From the NCBI RefSeq assembly GCF_024713945.1, contig NC_134678.1:4526001-4590000 (forward strand): a stretch of DNA of 64,000 nt. Reading direction: 5' to 3'. A program made the position numbers and the translations under genes. The number at the start of each line of letters is the position of its first letter. The first letter of the stretch is position 1. Positions 31,039-41,785 of this stretch are shown here, piece after piece. Below the pieces are notes generated by a model, which worked only from the letters and a program-made list of their open reading frames with translations, made no database searches and was not told where the DNA came from. Source of the DNA: Dermatophagoides farinae (Eukaryota > Arthropoda > Arachnida > Sarcoptiformes > Pyroglyphidae).

Positions 31039-33900
31039 ATGAATCGGCTAAATCTAAATGAATTAGATCAACAATTGATCAACTGTACAATGGGATCGAA
31101 ATCCAATTCGTCAATATCTTATGGTCAATTATATGATATTGCTCGATCGATCATTGCTATCGATTTTGATCAAACTATAAATTCGAATAACAAATCCTCT
31201 AACGATGGCAAGAATTCTGATCACGATGAACTAGAAAAAACATTGACTAAAATACTGCAATTATGTCAAACGATAATTAATTTTTTATTGGCCGACATCA
31301 GACGACTTGAAGTGGATCGTACAGAATTGACCAATCGAAATAATTTAATTCAGGAAAATCGTAAACTACGAAAACTACTACAATTGCAACAAAAATCTAT
31401 CATATATAGGCGAATGAATTTTTTATCCATTACAAATTCGCCTGATCATGAATCAATCATTGATCAAAATGGAAATAATGGTAATAATGATGACAATAGC
31501 TTATATAGCTTAGATCAATTGCCCACCGATTCCAAATCTAGTTGTTTGAATTCATCGAAAATTCAATGCTCATATTGTTCGAAAATTTTCAGTGATTCTC
31601 AAGCTTTCACTAAACATTTACAACTTCGTCATTTTAGTTCCAATATTGATGATCCTTCACAATCGCTTCAATCATCTGTAGCTTCAAATCTTTCATTTGT
31701 ACAGCGTATATTGCAACAACATTGTTGCTTAAAGCAGCAACAACAGGAATTATTACAGTCATCGGATATATCAGTATCAGACAGTAAAATCGAAGAATTG
31801 TGTTCAGAAATAGATATTTTGAAAGATAAACTATCAAAAACAGAAACACAGTTGAATGAAGAAAAATCTGCAAGAAGAACATTAGAAAATGATTTGAAAA
31901 ATAATTTTCAAGAACAAATTCAGTCAATCAAAACAAAATTAGAAAATAAAATTAAAAAGATTCAATTACATCAACGACAACATACCAAAATAGATCATAA
32001 TAATTATCAAGAAGAATTAATGGATAAAAATCACAATGAAAAAAATCAGCAACAGAAATCTAATGTTCATTCAAAAATGGATAATATGGCTAATAAAATG
32101 GAAATTTTTGAAAATGAACAAAAAATGATTACACCTGCAGAATTAATTACAAAATCAAATGAAACTGAGAATGAACCAAGTAAGTTGGAGCCGATGATTG
32201 TTACTGAAGAATCTCAATTGAAAAATTCTGAAAATGGAAAACAAATTGTTAATGAAGATGATGATAAAAAATTGAAACAAAATTTACGCATGGAATTGAT
32301 CTCTCAATTAACTACAAAACGGGAACAACGTCAGAAGCAAATTCCTGTTAGCACAGAAATCAATCATACAAAGAAGCTGCAACAAACAAACAAAGGGGAA
32401 AATAATGATTCGGAATTTTCGACGAAAAAACTAGAAACAAAATCATTAAAGCAACCAACGGATAAGGCGGTTGAAAAGAACACAAAGAATAAAAATGAAA
32501 TGCAACTGAATATTGTCAAAAAAGATTATGTCGACAAAGAACAAACCAAAGCCGATATTTTTAACTCTATCGAAACTCGAATCAAATCTTATCTAGATAA
32601 AGAAAATGAAATTGAGAAAGGACAAAAAGAAAATATTACGGATGAAAATCAATTTCATCAAGCAATGAAACGTATACACCAAGATCGAAATCTATTAATA
32701 CAGCAATCAAGACATGATTATGATTTTGTACAGATTGAAACATCAATCCGAGATATGATCGATATGAAATTGAAGAATGAAATTCAAGAAAATGATAGTC
32801 TTCCGAATTCTGATCAAACAAAAGAAGAAGAAAAAGCACAATCTTTGGAGAACAAAATTGAAATCATTGAAATTGGAACTAAAATGAAAAAATCTCCGGA
32901 ACCTGAAAAGAAAAAAGATGATACAAATTCGACAAAAGAATTACTAAACGGAACGAATAATTTAAAATCAATTCTAAAGGATCCGACAAAAATGGGCAAT
33001 AATAAACGTAATATCACATTCAATAACGAAGTAATTGAGTTTGAAATTAGCCCGTTAGCTAGTGATAATGATGACGATGATGATGATTGGACACCAACTG
33101 ATGATCATCTACCGATGGAGAGTGTTGAATCAGAAATCGAAATAATCAATACAAATGAAGACAATCGAGTACAATCAATGAACAATTCCAAACGAATGTT
33201 TATCATTGGTGATGATTTGAATCTTACTTTTCGTGGTGATCAAAAAAGTTCAACTACTTTCGAAGGTGAAAAAATATTTCTCAATAATGATGATGATGAA
33301 AAACAAAAATTACAAGAAATATCATCGATATCGTCATCGACCACTTCTTCGACGACCAGTTCTGAAGATGAAAATGAACAAGTTATTAGAAAAACGCCTA
33401 TAAATGAACCGATAAATAACTATAATCAACAAAACATTCAACAAGTGATAAAAGTAGATGTTCATGGTAAATCATTGTTAGTCAATAGTAATGAAAACTC
33501 TCCCATTCCGGTTCCTGCAAAACGAAAGAATGTTCCTCAACCAGTTACTACTAACACATTCAATCATGCACTTAATTCGTTACTTGATAACGATAATGAA
33601 AAAATAGATAAATCCAATAATGAACAAACACGTCGTGTGTCTGAATTAGCTGAATTGATTGAGAAAAAACTTCAAAGTCCAGCACGATCTAGTCTTTCTC
33701 AAAACTCTACTAAAAAACTGCCACCCCTAGGTTCGTTATCAAATCTTAAGAAATCATCCACATCATCGTCGGATAATCAATCAATAATAGCACCAACAGG
33801 GAATGTAACTTCAACCAAAAGTGATTCAAGTTTTCTAAATAATACGAATTTGAATTCTCGAAACAATATACTTGATGCATATGATTTATATGAATTCTGA
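31039..33900 (+). CDS. DZIP1 (Iguana)-like ciliary zinc-finger coiled-coil protein
   Basis: DZIP1-type protein; in animals it acts at the basal body/transition zone and in Hedgehog signalling. Single exon, 953 aa. The N-terminal region has the DZIP1_N pattern: an AIDFDQT-like start, KILQLCQTIINFLLADI (compare LRLAQLxIEYLL in vertebrates), a coiled coil with ENRKLRKLLQLQQKSII, and one C2H2 finger at about 176-198 (CSYCSKIFSDSQAFTKHLQLRH). After it come coiled-coil and Lys/Glu/Asn-rich low complexity. A basic segment with ILKDPTKMGNNKRNITFNN lies near residue 645, and an acidic Asp run near 680. The tail is Ser-rich. Assignment rests on the N-terminal 200 residues. Confidence 0.72.
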   Translation: MNRLNLNELDQQLINCTMGSKSNSSISYGQLYDIARSIIAIDFDQTINSNNKSSNDGKNSDHDELEKTLTKILQLCQTIINFLLADIRRLEVDRTELTNRNNLIQENRKLRKLLQLQQKSIIYRRMNFLSITNSPDHESIIDQNGNNGNNDDNSLYSLDQLPTDSKSSCLNSSKIQCSYCSKIFSDSQAFTKHLQLRHFSSNIDDPSQSLQSSVASNLSFVQRILQQHCCLKQQQQELLQSSDISVSDSKIEELCSEIDILKDKLSKTETQLNEEKSARRTLENDLKNNFQEQIQSIKTKLENKIKKIQLHQRQHTKIDHNNYQEELMDKNHNEKNQQQKSNVHSKMDNMANKMEIFENEQKMITPAELITKSNETENEPSKLEPMIVTEESQLKNSENGKQIVNEDDDKKLKQNLRMELISQLTTKREQRQKQIPVSTEINHTKKLQQTNKGENNDSEFSTKKLETKSLKQPTDKAVEKNTKNKNEMQLNIVKKDYVDKEQTKADIFNSIETRIKSYLDKENEIEKGQKENITDENQFHQAMKRIHQDRNLLIQQSRHDYDFVQIETSIRDMIDMKLKNEIQENDSLPNSDQTKEEEKAQSLENKIEIIEIGTKMKKSPEPEKKKDDTNSTKELLNGTNNLKSILKDPTKMGNNKRNITFNNEVIEFEISPLASDNDDDDDDWTPTDDHLPMESVESEIEIINTNEDNRVQSMNNSKRMFIIGDDLNLTFRGDQKSSTTFEGEKIFLNNDDDEKQKLQEISSISSSTTSSTTSSEDENEQVIRKTPINEPINNYNQQNIQQVIKVDVHGKSLLVNSNENSPIPVPAKRKNVPQPVTTNTFNHALNSLLDNDNEKIDKSNNEQTRRVSELAELIEKKLQSPARSSLSQNSTKKLPPLGSLSNLKKSSTSSSDNQSIIAPTGNVTSTKSDSSFLNNTNLNSRNNILDAYDLYEF

Positions 33901-34079
33901 ATTTTACATAATTAAATATCGTATAATAAAATTCATTAAAATAAGCATATAGACAAATTTTTTCGAAAAAATAAGCGAACATGAAATTTCTGATGGTCGA
34001 ATTCTTTTTGAAAATAAAACAATCGATTGTATCGAGTAGGTTATTTTTTTTTTGGAATATTGACATACGCAATCAACGA

Positions 34080-34092
34080 TTGGCGCCCAAAA
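34080..34092 (+). promoter_or_regulatory. E2F-like site upstream of MSH2
   Basis: TTGGCGCCCAAAA, 56-68 bp before the MSH2 ATG, fits the E2F consensus TTTSSCGC on either strand and is nearly palindromic. MSH2 is an S-phase gene regulated by E2F in other animals; use here is inferred. Confidence 0.55.
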
Positions 34093-34147
34093 TTTTATTC
34101 ACGTTAATTTAGTGATTAAATAATAAACAGATTTAAATAACGAAAAA

Positions 34148-36963
34148 ATGGCTAACAATGATATTTCAGGTTCAAAAAATGGTAAGTTTTGAATCGATTT
34201 CAAATAGACGATAATTTTTCACTTTTGGCAATAGATATCATATTCGATTCGGAATTTATTCAATTTTATTTGGAAATTCGAAAATCTCAAGGCGAAAATG
34301 TGTTTATTTTGTTCAATCATGGATCATACTATACACTTCATGACAGCAATGCTGAATATGTTTCGAAAAATTTCCTGAACACTACTGAAAGTTTGAAGAA
34401 TTTTCAAACAAAAAATCATCATACCGTTGTGTACACTTGTATCAGTCAAACACGTTTTCCATCATTAATTCGTCATTTGTTGATTGAAAATAATTTTGCT
34501 GTTGAAATCTATTCGAAGACAAATCCAAAATCGAATATCAAACAATGGCGTTTAGAAATCGAAGCTTCACCTGGTTATCTGGGCCCTTTTGAAAATCTTT
34601 TGTATGAAGCTGATGTCAATATTTCCATTCAATTATCGGCTGTCTACATTCTTGATGATGAAAATGATGATCGAAACAACCATGTTTCCGTCGTTTCTAT
34701 TGATCCTATCGCATGTCAGATTTTTTTAGGACATTTCCAAGACAATGATTGTCTCCGTCAATTAGAGACTATTTTAGTTCGTTCAAACCCTAAAGAATGC
34801 TTTATTCCGAATGCAGGTAATTCCACAAAAAAATTATCTCAATTGTTAAAAAGAAATCGTGTTATGATTCGTAAATATTCAGTTCAATATCAAAGTGATA
34901 ATTATCAATTGGCCACAGTATTAAAAAATTTAGCTGTACCAGAATGTCGCGAAATGGTCGAAAATTTTCTACAGCAAACTGTCAATATCAATGAAGTATT
35001 GTGTCCACTCAAACCGTTATTATTGAAGCAAAAATTGCTTGTCACTGAAGCTGAAAATATAACATCAGATGCTTCATTGAATTATCCGTTTGGTTGTTTC
35101 TTTATAAAATTGCTCAACCCAAAACAATTTCTACGTTTAGATTTATCATCCATTCAGCATTTACATTTATTCCCATCGAAACTTGATTCAAAATCGAAAC
35201 ATTCGCTGTTTCAAATTTTAAATCGATGCAAAACTTATTGCGGAATGAAACTTTTGGAGCAATTTCTCCGACAACCATCGACCGATTATACAACCATTCA
35301 GACTAGACTAGATATTGTGGAATTTTTCTCGGAAAACCCAGCGATTATGGATTCGATTCGAGAACAGATTCTTCCTCGGATACCAGATATGACAAAATTG
35401 TATAAAAAATTAAACACCGGTCGCTACCAAATCAAAGATGTATTTCAACTTTACTTTGTTCTGGATTATCTTCGGCGGCTAAAAACAGTCTTTGACAATC
35501 ATGGTCAACAATTTCCGTTGGTAGTACAACGAATGTTAATTAATAAACTTTCGAAATATTTGGCTCAAACCAATCGATTATACATGCGTCTGGTTCAAGT
35601 TTTAGATTTGGACAATTATGCTCAATCTGGAGAATTTAAACTAAATGTGAAAACATTTCCTGAATTGACGGAAGTTAATTCTTTGATGCAACAATTTGCC
35701 AAACGTGTTCGTGAAGAGCATCGAATGTTACAGAATAAATATGATGATGGAATATCATTGGAACAAAACAAAGACATTGGTTGGTTTTATGAAATTAACA
35801 AAAAAACTATTGGAACAATTGGAGTTAAATCCGTAGTTTATCGAACGATTTCATCCAAATCCGAAAAAAGTATGAAATTTTTGACCCGATTATTGACCGA
35901 GATAAATGACGAATTTTCGACTTTGGGAAAACATTTTGAAAAATTAAGTCAGAATTGCATACGCCTTGTATTGAAAGAATGTCGTAAGTTTTTTATTGTT
36001 TCGATTTTTTAATTATCAAATTAATGATTTATCAATCACTATTTCTTATCAGAGGATGATTTGTATCGAATTTCTTCTTTGCAATCATACGTTTCTCTTT
36101 TGGACATTTTGACATCATTTGCCAAAGTTGCAACCGATTCTCCAGTGCCTTTCACTAAACCAAAGATTCTTGCACAAGGAAGCAACGAAATTGAATTGAA
36201 ACAATTTCGACATCCTATTTTAGAGTCGATTAATGGTGGTCAATTCGTACCAAACGATATACGATTTAATCAATCTCGCAAAGTTTTCATAATAACTGGA
36301 CCAAACATGGGTGGTAAATCAACATTATTGCGATCGGTAGCACTCTCTGTATTGATGGCTCAGATTGGATGTTTTGTACCTTGTGAATCTGCTCGTATTT
36401 CTTTGACGGATGCTATCTACACACGAATGAGTTCAAGTGATGATCAATCACTGGGCATGTCAACTTTCATGGCTGAAATGTATGAAATCGCAGGCATTCT
36501 AAAATCAGCTACACAAAATTCCTTGATATTGATCGATGAACTAGGACGTTCAACATCTACCAACGATGGATTTGGTTTGGCACAATCAATCATTGAACAT
36601 ATTGCTCGTGAGATCCGTGCTTATACATTATTTGCTACACATTTCCATAATTTAGGATTATCATTATCAAAAGGTTTATTACATCGTCTTCATATGCAAT
36701 CCAGCTTTAATGAGTTACAACAATTAATTATTCATTATCGTGCATTGCCTGACGAAGAATCGCAATATAATTCACAATCATTTGGTATCGAAGTAATGAA
36801 ATCGGTCGGAATGCCAGAACATCTCATTCGAGCAGCACAAGATCGATTGGAAAGAATCTATGATTCTACAATTGATTCAAGAATATTCAATCAAGTAATA
36901 GATACAATTATTGATGATTTTTCATTATCTAGTTCTATCGAAAAAATTTTTGATCTTGTTTAA
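34148..36963 (+). CDS. Msh2: MutS homologue 2, mismatch repair ATPase
   Basis: Common subunit of MutS-alpha/beta, which bind mismatches and loops and recruit MLH1-PMS and EXO1. Exons 34148-34181, 34208-35983 and 36053-36963; 906 aa (human 934). The first intron would be 26 nt (gtaagt...aaatag); donor 34170 gives 38 nt in the same phase. Without it the main frame has an upstream TAA and no nearby ATG. Domains: mismatch-binding/connector (about 1-280), lever (CKTYCGMKLLEQFLRQP, RIPDMTKLYKKLN) and ATPase with Walker A GPNMGGKST, VLMAQIGCFVPCESA, SLGMSTFMAEM and Walker B LILIDELGR. The signature reads GRSTSTNDG instead of GRGTSTYDG. QSFGIEVMKSVGMPEHLI and a short C-terminus follow. Confidence 0.93.
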
Positions 36964-37216
36964 TTAACTGACATTTATAAAAATAAAAAAATTATGCTCT
37001 AAAACAAAAAATGATGTTCTTTACACGTTGATCCACCAAATTCATATTGGCAGCGGATTTAAGATTTGAAACTTTTTGAAAAAAAGAAAATTTCATTACG
37101 ATTTTTATAATCACATTTCATCCATTCACTAGATGGTGTTAGTGTTCGAATCATCTTTAGCCACATGTTGAGTGAATTCAAGTTGATTTAAACTCATTTT
37201 TTCATCATCATTAAGA

Positions 37217-39658
37217 ATGTTTGAACATCAACCAGAATGTTTGATTGAAAAATTAGAGGTTGGCTTCATAGATGAACGTGTTATTATTGATAATTATGAT
37301 GAGAACCCAATAGATATTGATAATGGAGCGATAATATTATCTGTAAAATGGAAAAATGTTCTGAAACGATACGATTGGATCATAATTGAATTGATTGTCA
37401 ATAATTATCAATCTCGACGTTTAGTTCAAACTTTATTCGTAGATAACGTGGAAAATATTGATGAAAAATTTTGCTATGTATCGCCACAACTTTGGTTCAA
37501 TCTCCGATTTCAACCAATAAGCCAAAATCTGGCAAATGTTTTACATAAATATCCTTTGATTGAATCCGATGCTAGAATCAATGTATATAGCTCAGCAAAT
37601 AATACCGAACTAATCGAACAAATTCAATTTAATCTGATACAATCACCAGATTATCCATTCGATTATGATTACGCCGATGAATTGAGCTCGTATTTTTATT
37701 GTGGCAATATTATGAAACAAAGACGATTATTGAAAGTGAACGATATAATTGTAATTAAGATTAAAGATGCAAAGTTTTTCTATAAAAATGGTCCGATATT
37801 ATCATTTCATCAAATTGGTACTGTCGTATATTTTCAAATATGTCGAGTGAATCATAAAATCTCGACAGAAAATTACTACATGTTGACAACTGAACCAAAC
37901 TGTGATCGAATTGAAATGTTTAAATCTGCCAATTTACAATCAATTGCGCCCACATTTATGCAATATTACTTTTCGGATAATACAAACTGTTTTAATCATA
38001 ATTTTTATCAAAAAATCCTTCGTGATCAGATCGAATATTTAGCACTTGAATTTCAGCCATATTTACTTCGCATATCATCACTGCCAATTGGAACATTTTT
38101 GCTCAAAAATTATGGTGATCGAGAAACTTCAAGTTATTTGGTTCGTTTAGCAGCTCAACATTGGCATCTGCATGTTTTCGAATGTCATTCCAGTCTAGAT
38201 TTATTATGTGAAGTACCACAAACGACTGAAGCAAAAATAAAAATTTTTTTCACCAAAATTCGTCAATATGCTCCATGTGTTGTATTGATACATGATTTAG
38301 ATATGTTAATCAAATCAGACGCATTTGAAAATGATCGTTTAATAAATTTTTTTCGACAATCTTTGTTGGATCTAAACGTAGGAAATGTCTGGCCTATAAT
38401 CATTGTTGCAACAGATCATTCCCCATTACAGAACAATAATCCGAATAAACATCCCTTATCAATCTTATTCTCTCACATGATTCGGCTGAAAAATCTTGAT
38501 GACATTCAAAGAAAAAAACTTTTTACCATGGTCATTAAAAGAAAATTCAATTTGCAAATTCCAGATGATTTAACTGAAAAACTACAAATAATTGTTGATT
38601 TAAGTATCGGCCTGAATCTTGGCCAAATTATTGCCATTATAAATAACATATTTCGATGTGTTGGTTCCTCAAGTGATTTGGAAAATTTTTTAACATCAAC
38701 ACAAGCAGCATTAAATCGATTTCGCAATGAAAACAAGACGAATTTTACCTTACAAATACCCAAAGTACAATGGTCCGATATTGGTGGATTAGATGACGTG
38801 AAACAAGAAATCTTGGACACAATCGAACTTCCATTAAAACTTGGATTCAATTTTGATGAACTTGGTGTGAAGCGATCAGGAATTTTGCTGCATGGACCAC
38901 CTGGAACTGGAAAAACTTTGCTTGCGAAAGCTGTTGCTTCCCAATGTCGAGTAAATTTTATTAGCGTTAAAGGACCTGAATTAATAAGTAAATACGTTGG
39001 CCAAAGTGAAGAGAATGTTCGTACCTTATTTGCACAAGCTCGGGCTTCATCACCTGCATTGGTATTTTTCGATGAACTTGATTCTTTAGCGCCAAGTCGG
39101 GGACGATCAGGCGATTCCGGTGGCGTCATGGATCGAGTGGTGTCACAGCTATTGGCAGAATTAGATGGAATCAGTTCAAGACAAAAGGTGAACAATGATT
39201 TGGAACCTGTAGAATCATCACCGCCTATAGTTTTTGTAATCGGAGCCACTAATCGTGTTGATCTAATCGATTCAGCTTTACTTCGTCCTGGACGTTTTGA
39301 TAAAATCATCGAAGTTTCTATCCCTAAGGACCGGCAATCTCGTTTGGCAATCATCAATGCTCTTGTTAAAAATTTCCATTTCGAAGATGAACAAAAAGGC
39401 CAAATGCAACGGCATGAAATTGTCAATGAAATAGAAAAATATTTACCACCGTTATTATCTGGAGCTGATTTTTATGCTATCTGCTCTTCAGCTATGATGC
39501 TTTGCGTTAGAAGAACATTGTCCGACAATGTAAACCTAACCTGTGATTACGATGAAAGCGAAGATGAAGATCAGGGTCCTAAAAAAGCTTTAAATGTGGA
39601 ATGTCGACTTGAAGATTTTAAGCAAGCGATTCGCTCAAAATATAATGTAAAATTGTAA
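37217..39658 (+). CDS. Pex6: Peroxisomal AAA ATPase PEX6
   Basis: AAA ATPase that, with PEX1, extracts the PEX5 receptor from the peroxisomal membrane. Single exon, 813 aa (human 980). The N-terminal half is weakly conserved. The D1 AAA module (about residues 290-420) lacks a Walker A motif: LLKNYGDRETSSYLVRL stands where GPPGCGKT occurs in human PEX6. The D2 module is canonical: WSDIGGLDDVKQEILDTIEL, Walker A GPPGTGKT at about 559-566, GPELISKYVGQSEENVR, Walker B FFDELDSLAPSRGRSGDSGG, MDRVVSQLLAELDG, sensor IGATNR, and arginine finger LRPGRFDK. RGRSGDSGGVMDRV is diagnostic of PEX6. Convergent with ALG14 (41 bp). Confidence 0.95.
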   Translation: MFEHQPECLIEKLEVGFIDERVIIDNYDENPIDIDNGAIILSVKWKNVLKRYDWIIIELIVNNYQSRRLVQTLFVDNVENIDEKFCYVSPQLWFNLRFQPISQNLANVLHKYPLIESDARINVYSSANNTELIEQIQFNLIQSPDYPFDYDYADELSSYFYCGNIMKQRRLLKVNDIIVIKIKDAKFFYKNGPILSFHQIGTVVYFQICRVNHKISTENYYMLTTEPNCDRIEMFKSANLQSIAPTFMQYYFSDNTNCFNHNFYQKILRDQIEYLALEFQPYLLRISSLPIGTFLLKNYGDRETSSYLVRLAAQHWHLHVFECHSSLDLLCEVPQTTEAKIKIFFTKIRQYAPCVVLIHDLDMLIKSDAFENDRLINFFRQSLLDLNVGNVWPIIIVATDHSPLQNNNPNKHPLSILFSHMIRLKNLDDIQRKKLFTMVIKRKFNLQIPDDLTEKLQIIVDLSIGLNLGQIIAIINNIFRCVGSSSDLENFLTSTQAALNRFRNENKTNFTLQIPKVQWSDIGGLDDVKQEILDTIELPLKLGFNFDELGVKRSGILLHGPPGTGKTLLAKAVASQCRVNFISVKGPELISKYVGQSEENVRTLFAQARASSPALVFFDELDSLAPSRGRSGDSGGVMDRVVSQLLAELDGISSRQKVNNDLEPVESSPPIVFVIGATNRVDLIDSALLRPGRFDKIIEVSIPKDRQSRLAIINALVKNFHFEDEQKGQMQRHEIVNEIEKYLPPLLSGADFYAICSSAMMLCVRRTLSDNVNLTCDYDESEDEDQGPKKALNVECRLEDFKQAIRSKYNVKL

Positions 39659-39699
39659 TGAAAATTTTTTAATCAAATTTCCACTTAAATAAATAATTG

Positions 39700-40359
39700 T
39701 TAAACTAAAAGCCCCAGAAATTTAGCCCGTGGATATTTATCTGCTAATTTTGGCCATTGTACCATGAAATGGTTAGCTAACTTTGTATGATATACAATTT
39801 TTCCTGTTAATGATAAAGATCTGGTACGGCAAAAACTTTCAACAAAAACGATGGTTGTTCGATTTGAAACAATCCGACAGGCAATAATCACAGGCATACA
39901 GACACCAGGGCCATTACATAATAAGATTCTAGGGCGTATACTTGAAATAATTTTAAATGAATGATATAATGAAATCAAACTGGTCCAAATTGATGAAATA
40001 TAACTTTGATGAACTTGACGACTTCTTTGGATTCGTTGTAAATGAAATTTGATTGAATTGTTTGTTTGATTGTTCCATTCAGGAAATGTTTGGTCCAATT
40101 TATCGACGCTTAGTTTATCATCTTGAGAGGCGACGAATATGATTTCATTGATTGGCACGATTCCAAGAGTTGTCTCACTATTCGATTTATCATGATCGAT
40201 CAAAGATTTGACTAATGTTAACATTTCATGGGTATGACCACCACTTCCAAGGACTGACATTAATGATTTCGGTTGACCAGATTTTTGCCCCATGAGAAGC
40301 AAGAATGCAATCGTTGTCATACAAATGACCACAAATGAAATAAACAAAACGACAAACAT
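39700..40359 (-). CDS. Alg14: ALG14, UDP-GlcNAc transferase membrane anchor subunit
   Basis: ER-membrane subunit that recruits ALG13 to add the second GlcNAc to dolichol-PP-GlcNAc in N-glycan synthesis. Single exon, 219 aa (human 216). An N-terminal membrane anchor (VLFISFVVICMTTIAFLLL) is followed by the family motifs VLGSGGHTHEMLTLVKSL, FVASQDD, IQRSRQVHQSYISSIWTSL, ILLCNGPGVCMPVIIACRI, VFVESFCRTRSLSLTGKI and FMVQWPKLADKYPRAKFLG. All key blocks are present and in order. The catalytic partner ALG13 is not in the window. Divergent from SDHC, with 184 bp between start codons. Confidence 0.95.
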   Translation of the reverse strand: MFVVLFISFVVICMTTIAFLLLMGQKSGQPKSLMSVLGSGGHTHEMLTLVKSLIDHDKSNSETTLGIVPINEIIFVASQDDKLSVDKLDQTFPEWNNQTNNSIKFHLQRIQRSRQVHQSYISSIWTSLISLYHSFKIISSIRPRILLCNGPGVCMPVIIACRIVSNRTTIVFVESFCRTRSLSLTGKIVYHTKLANHFMVQWPKLADKYPRAKFLGLLV

Positions 40360-40543
40360 TTCATCGGATTAATTATCGTCAAACTTGATATGTTTACACG
40401 ATTTTACGATCATTATCTCTATGAACGACTCCATCGTATATTCAATATTTTCACTCCACAAAAAAAACTTTTTGAAGGTTGATTCATGGTTATTATTTTC
40501 AGAATTTGAAACAAAACTTGGTTTTTTTCAAAAACAACTTACA
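40360..40543. promoter_or_regulatory. ALG14 / SDHC bidirectional promoter interval
   Basis: 184 bp between divergent start codons, the shortest such spacing in the window; both promoters must overlap or sit side by side. The interval is AT-rich and no named factor site was recognised. Confidence 0.4.
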
Positions 40544-41166
40544 ATGTTGATTACAAGAATTATAACATTATATTCTCGTGGACAAAGCAAAAACATAGCA
40601 GCCAAATTTGGTCAACAAATACGAAATGATTCAACGTTTACTAAAGAAGCTGAAAAATTTATGGCCAAACATGCAAAACGTGGCAGTCCTCAAAGTCCAT
40701 ATATGTTAGGCCTTACTTATAAAATTCAATTGACATCAATGTTATCATTAACACATCGTATTACTGGTGTCGGTCTCGGTTTGATCATCTATGGTTTCGG
40801 TATTGCTGAATTATTATATTCAAATAAGAATTATTCACAATTGTTGGATTCATATTCGTCTGCAATTCCTTGTACATCGATTTTTAAGGTCATGTGTGGT
40901 AAGTAACAATTTTATTTTATTGAATTAATTATTAACTTGATATCAAACAATTAGGAACTGCCTTAGCATATCATACTTTCAATGGAATTCGTCATCTTTG
41001 CTGGGATATGGGTTATGGATATTCATTACCACGTCTCTATCTTACCGGTTATGCTGTTCTCGGTAAGTTTACTCAACTAGATTAAAAATTTTATCTAATT
41101 GATCACTTATTATTTCGATTAGGATTGACAGCACTTTGCATGGTAGCCATGATGGCTAAACAATAG
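40544..41166 (+). CDS. SdhC: Succinate dehydrogenase cytochrome b560 subunit (SDHC)
   Basis: Membrane anchor of mitochondrial complex II, binding haem b and ubiquinone. Exons 40544-40898, 40955-41062 and 41123-41166; 168 aa. [20 protein letters not shown] is a presequence; upstream in-frame codons lack a start that makes sense. Family signature: [20 protein letters not shown], then [12 protein letters not shown] (Ser and Arg of the quinone site), a membrane span, and [16 protein letters not shown] with the haem-ligand His. The last exon ([13 protein letters not shown]) completes the third membrane helix. The small last exons were placed by phase and family alignment. Confidence 0.95.
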
Positions 41167-41359
41167 CTGTATAACGTAAAGATATAAACAGATTCAATAA
41201 TTGGAACCAAATTTAAAATATTTAGGGAATCTTAAAAATAGACCCTCTTTGTTGATATACTTAAAAATTGGTTTATTTATTTACAAATAAAAATCAAAAA
41301 GAAATTGAAAAAAATGAAATTTGAATTACAATCAAAATAAAAAATTGTTCATGAATTAA

Positions 41360-41785
41360 TTAATACTGAATGCTGCGTTGAGTTTGTATGTCATCTAACA
41401 TTTGGGCCAATTCATCATCGGTAAATCGTCCCTCTAAGCTTGGTATTAATCCTTTAGCTTCGTCTGGCGTTTCAGGAGCAAGGTTAGCAATTTGAGCCAT
41501 TTCAAATTTATGTAGTTTTTTCTGTCCTAAAATCTGACGAATAGTGGCGATCGTTTCACGGTTATTGAAACGGCTAAATCTAGTTGTATAATTTACTGTT
41601 TTGTTGAACACATCAGAGAATTCCTGTTCTTCTTCAGAATTTTCATTCTGTTTGATACGATGTTGCAATAATAAATTCACTTCGGATATCAACAAGGTTT
41701 CTGTTGATGGATTTTCAAATTCTTTTGGAAATTGTAGCTCGGCCGCATTTTCTTCTTGAATATCTTGGGATACATTTGTCGTCAT
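41360..41785 (-). CDS. Rpb4: RNA polymerase II subunit RPB4
   Basis: POLR2D/Rpb4, which with Rpb7 forms the stalk of RNA polymerase II. Single exon, 141 aa (human 142). Motifs: [90 protein letters not shown] and a terminal helix ending QRSIQY. Nearly co-linear with the human protein, without insertions. It is convergent with SDHC (193 bp) and divergent from COX6C. A long poly-A run (about 41822-41840) lies just upstream of its start codon. Confidence 0.97.
   Translation of the reverse strand: MTTNVSQDIQEENAAELQFPKEFENPSTETLLISEVNLLLQHRIKQNENSEEEQEFSDVFNKTVNYTTRFSRFNNRETIATIRQILGQKKLHKFEMAQIANLAPETPDEAKGLIPSLEGRFTDDELAQMLDDIQTQRSIQY

Noticed and set aside
34189-34207. MSH2 start at TTG (MNRFQ...)
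   Set aside because: Not an ATG, and it is intronic in the model with a good donor and acceptor; a TAA lies just upstream in frame.
38506-39426. 306-aa ORF antisense to PEX6
   Set aside because: It lies wholly within the conserved PEX6 D2 region, is Ser/Cys-rich and matches no family; an antisense shadow.
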